From Spartobacteria bacterium (GTDB taxonomy: Bacteria > Verrucomicrobiota > Verrucomicrobiia > Chthoniobacterales > UBA10450): a DNA stretch of 64,000 bases. The notes below the pieces were generated by a model. That model was given only the letters and a program-made list of their open reading frames with translations. It was not told the DNA's origin and did no database searches. Position 1 is the first letter of the stretch; every line of letters starts with the position of its first letter. The stretch lies in assembly GCA_021325495.1 (NCBI GenBank), contig JAJPGZ010000006.1:1-64000 (forward strand). Reading direction: 5' to 3'. Both the position numbers and the translations under genes were made by a program. Shown here piece by piece: positions 63,096 through 64,000 of the stretch.

Positions 63096-64000
63096 CTATT
63101 TTTTCTTGAACACCTCGACCGCATTCCACGCTTCGTCCGGCGGCGTGTTCTCGTACTCGAGCGCGCGCTCGAGATACATTTTTGCGAGGAAGTCTTCGGG
63201 ATAGAATTCGAGAAAGCGCGAGAACAAAATTTTCGCCTGCGTGAAATCACGTTCGCGAAATTTCTCGATGCCTTCCTCGTAAGATTGCATCCACTTCAAT
63301 AACTCAGGATCGACATCTTCCTTGCGCGAGCCGATCAACGTGAACACGTCGACCGGCTGGCTCTTGCCTTTCACCTGCACGCGCGCGACCGAGCGCAGAT
63401 GAAATTCGTCTCGCGCCAGCTCGGCCGCGGTCGCGCCGACTAGAATGTCGACGTTGTATTGCCGCGTCAGCGCTTCCAGGCGTGAGGCCAGATTAACGGC
63501 GTCGCCGATCACAGTCGGGTCCATGCGTTCGTGTGAGCCGATGTTACCGACAATGACTTCGCCTTGATTAATACCAATGCCCATTCCGAGGCCCATGCGC
63601 CCTTCGGCTTTCCAGTTTTCGTTTAATTTCTGCAGTTCCTGACGCATGCCGAACGCAGTGCGCACCGCGCTTTTCGCATCTTCGGCCACCCCGAGGCTCT
63701 TCACATTTCCCCAAACGCACATGATGGCGTCCCCGATAAATTTATCGAGCGTGCCACCGTTCTTGAACACGACCCCGGTCATGCAGCTGAGGTACTCGTT
63801 CAATTGCTTCACGAGCGCTTCCGGGTCGGCTTTTTCGGAGAGCGTGGTGAAGCCGACGAGATCGGAGAACAACATCGTCGCCGGCACGCGCACGCCTAAC
63901 AACGAATGATAATAGCTGTCCGGGTTCTCCAGAATTTCGGCGACGAGATTTTTCGAAACGTAACGCTCGAGGGTGCGCCGTGTCCGCATGCGTTCGAGAA
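63096..64000 (-). CDS. Adenylate/guanylate cyclase, N-terminus outside window
   Basis: The visible part is a class III cyclase domain with MLFSDLVGFTTLSEKADPE, GDAIMCVWGN and GDAVNLASRLEALT. A short helical C-terminal extension ends in a TPR-like segment. The frame stays open to the window edge, before an in-frame ATG at 63989, and LERMRTRRTLERYVS suggests an upstream sensor domain such as CHASE2 beyond the window. It would make a cyclic nucleotide. It is the second cyclase in the window. Confidence 0.88.
   Translation of the reverse strand, partial: LERMRTRRTLERYVSKNLVAEILENPDSYYHSLLGVRVPATMLFSDLVGFTTLSEKADPEALVKQLNEYLSCMTGVVFKNGGTLDKFIGDAIMCVWGNVKSLGVAEDAKSAVRTAFGMRQELQKLNENWKAEGRMGLGMGIGINQGEVIVGNIGSHERMDPTVIGDAVNLASRLEALTRQYNVDILVGATAAELARDEFHLRSVARVQVKGKSQPVDVFTLIGSRKEDVDPELLKWMQSYEEGIEKFRERDFTQAKILFSRFLEFYPEDFLAKMYLERALEYENTPPDEAWNAVEVFKKK

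Overview
The window is a gene-dense, GC-rich (roughly 58-60 percent by eye) chromosomal segment from a Gram-negative bacterium. I infer Verrucomicrobiota, probably the Chthoniobacterales/Spartobacteria branch of soil bacteria. The inference rests on a PEP-CTERM protein, a type II secretion/type IV pilus-like secretin and ATPase, several TPR proteins, TonB-linked transport, a DUF5069 protein and a bacterial deoxyhypusine synthase-like protein. No rRNA operon, prophage, plasmid, insertion sequence or CRISPR array is visible. The placement is inference; no database was searched.

Layout: 1-65 is the 5' part of a tRNA-Thr. 270-9802 holds a TPR lipoprotein-like protein, two transporters, a TonB / ECF sigma / anti-sigma operon, a prenyl diphosphate synthase, a PEP-CTERM protein, TsaD and a C-terminal processing protease. 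9866-16695 holds a DUF885 peptidase, an SDR/HtrA pair, RmuC and a TonB-dependent receptor preceded by a cobalamin riboswitch. 17038-28665 holds a heptose epimerase, a deoxyhypusine synthase-like enzyme, OsmC, a GH26-like hydrolase, a UbiB-type kinase, an amino-acid permease, a DUF3667 protein and alanyl-tRNA synthetase. 28722-38171 holds a barrel protein with an in-frame stop, a cyclase-TPR protein, RecA, two small heat-shock proteins and RibD. 38271-43627 is rpoD-dnaG, NfeD and thiS-thiH. 44860-48064 is a tandem array of four paralogous outer-membrane barrels. 48199-54557 is RNase G and the cell-shape operon mreB-mreC-mreD-mrdA. 54670-64000 holds Rpe, the gspD/gspE cluster, small secreted proteins, Mpl and a truncated adenylate cyclase.

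The most striking feature is not a gene. The 10-mer AAGATCGACA (reverse complement TGTCGATCTT), usually extended to an 11-mer ending in A or T, occurs about 106 times, or once per about 600 bp; chance expectation is about 0.1. Copies lie in both orientations, inside genes and at gene ends, where they often overlap stop codons, start codons or signal-peptide codons. Every pair closer than 30 bp has an exact 15-bp pitch. The density and placement resemble DNA-uptake sequences (Haemophilus USS, Neisseria DUS), but the sequence differs, and I know of no such system described in this phylum. A second word, GTTAGGC/GCCTAAC, occurs about 70 times against about 8 expected. I propose AAGATCGACAW as a candidate self-recognition (uptake, modification or nucleoid) signal. 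The function is inference.

Genes work together in recognisable units: cell-wall elongation (mreBCD, PBP2, Mpl), replication and transcription initiation (dnaG-rpoD), envelope sensing (TonB/ECF sigma/anti-sigma), B12 uptake under riboswitch control, and secretion (gspD/gspE).
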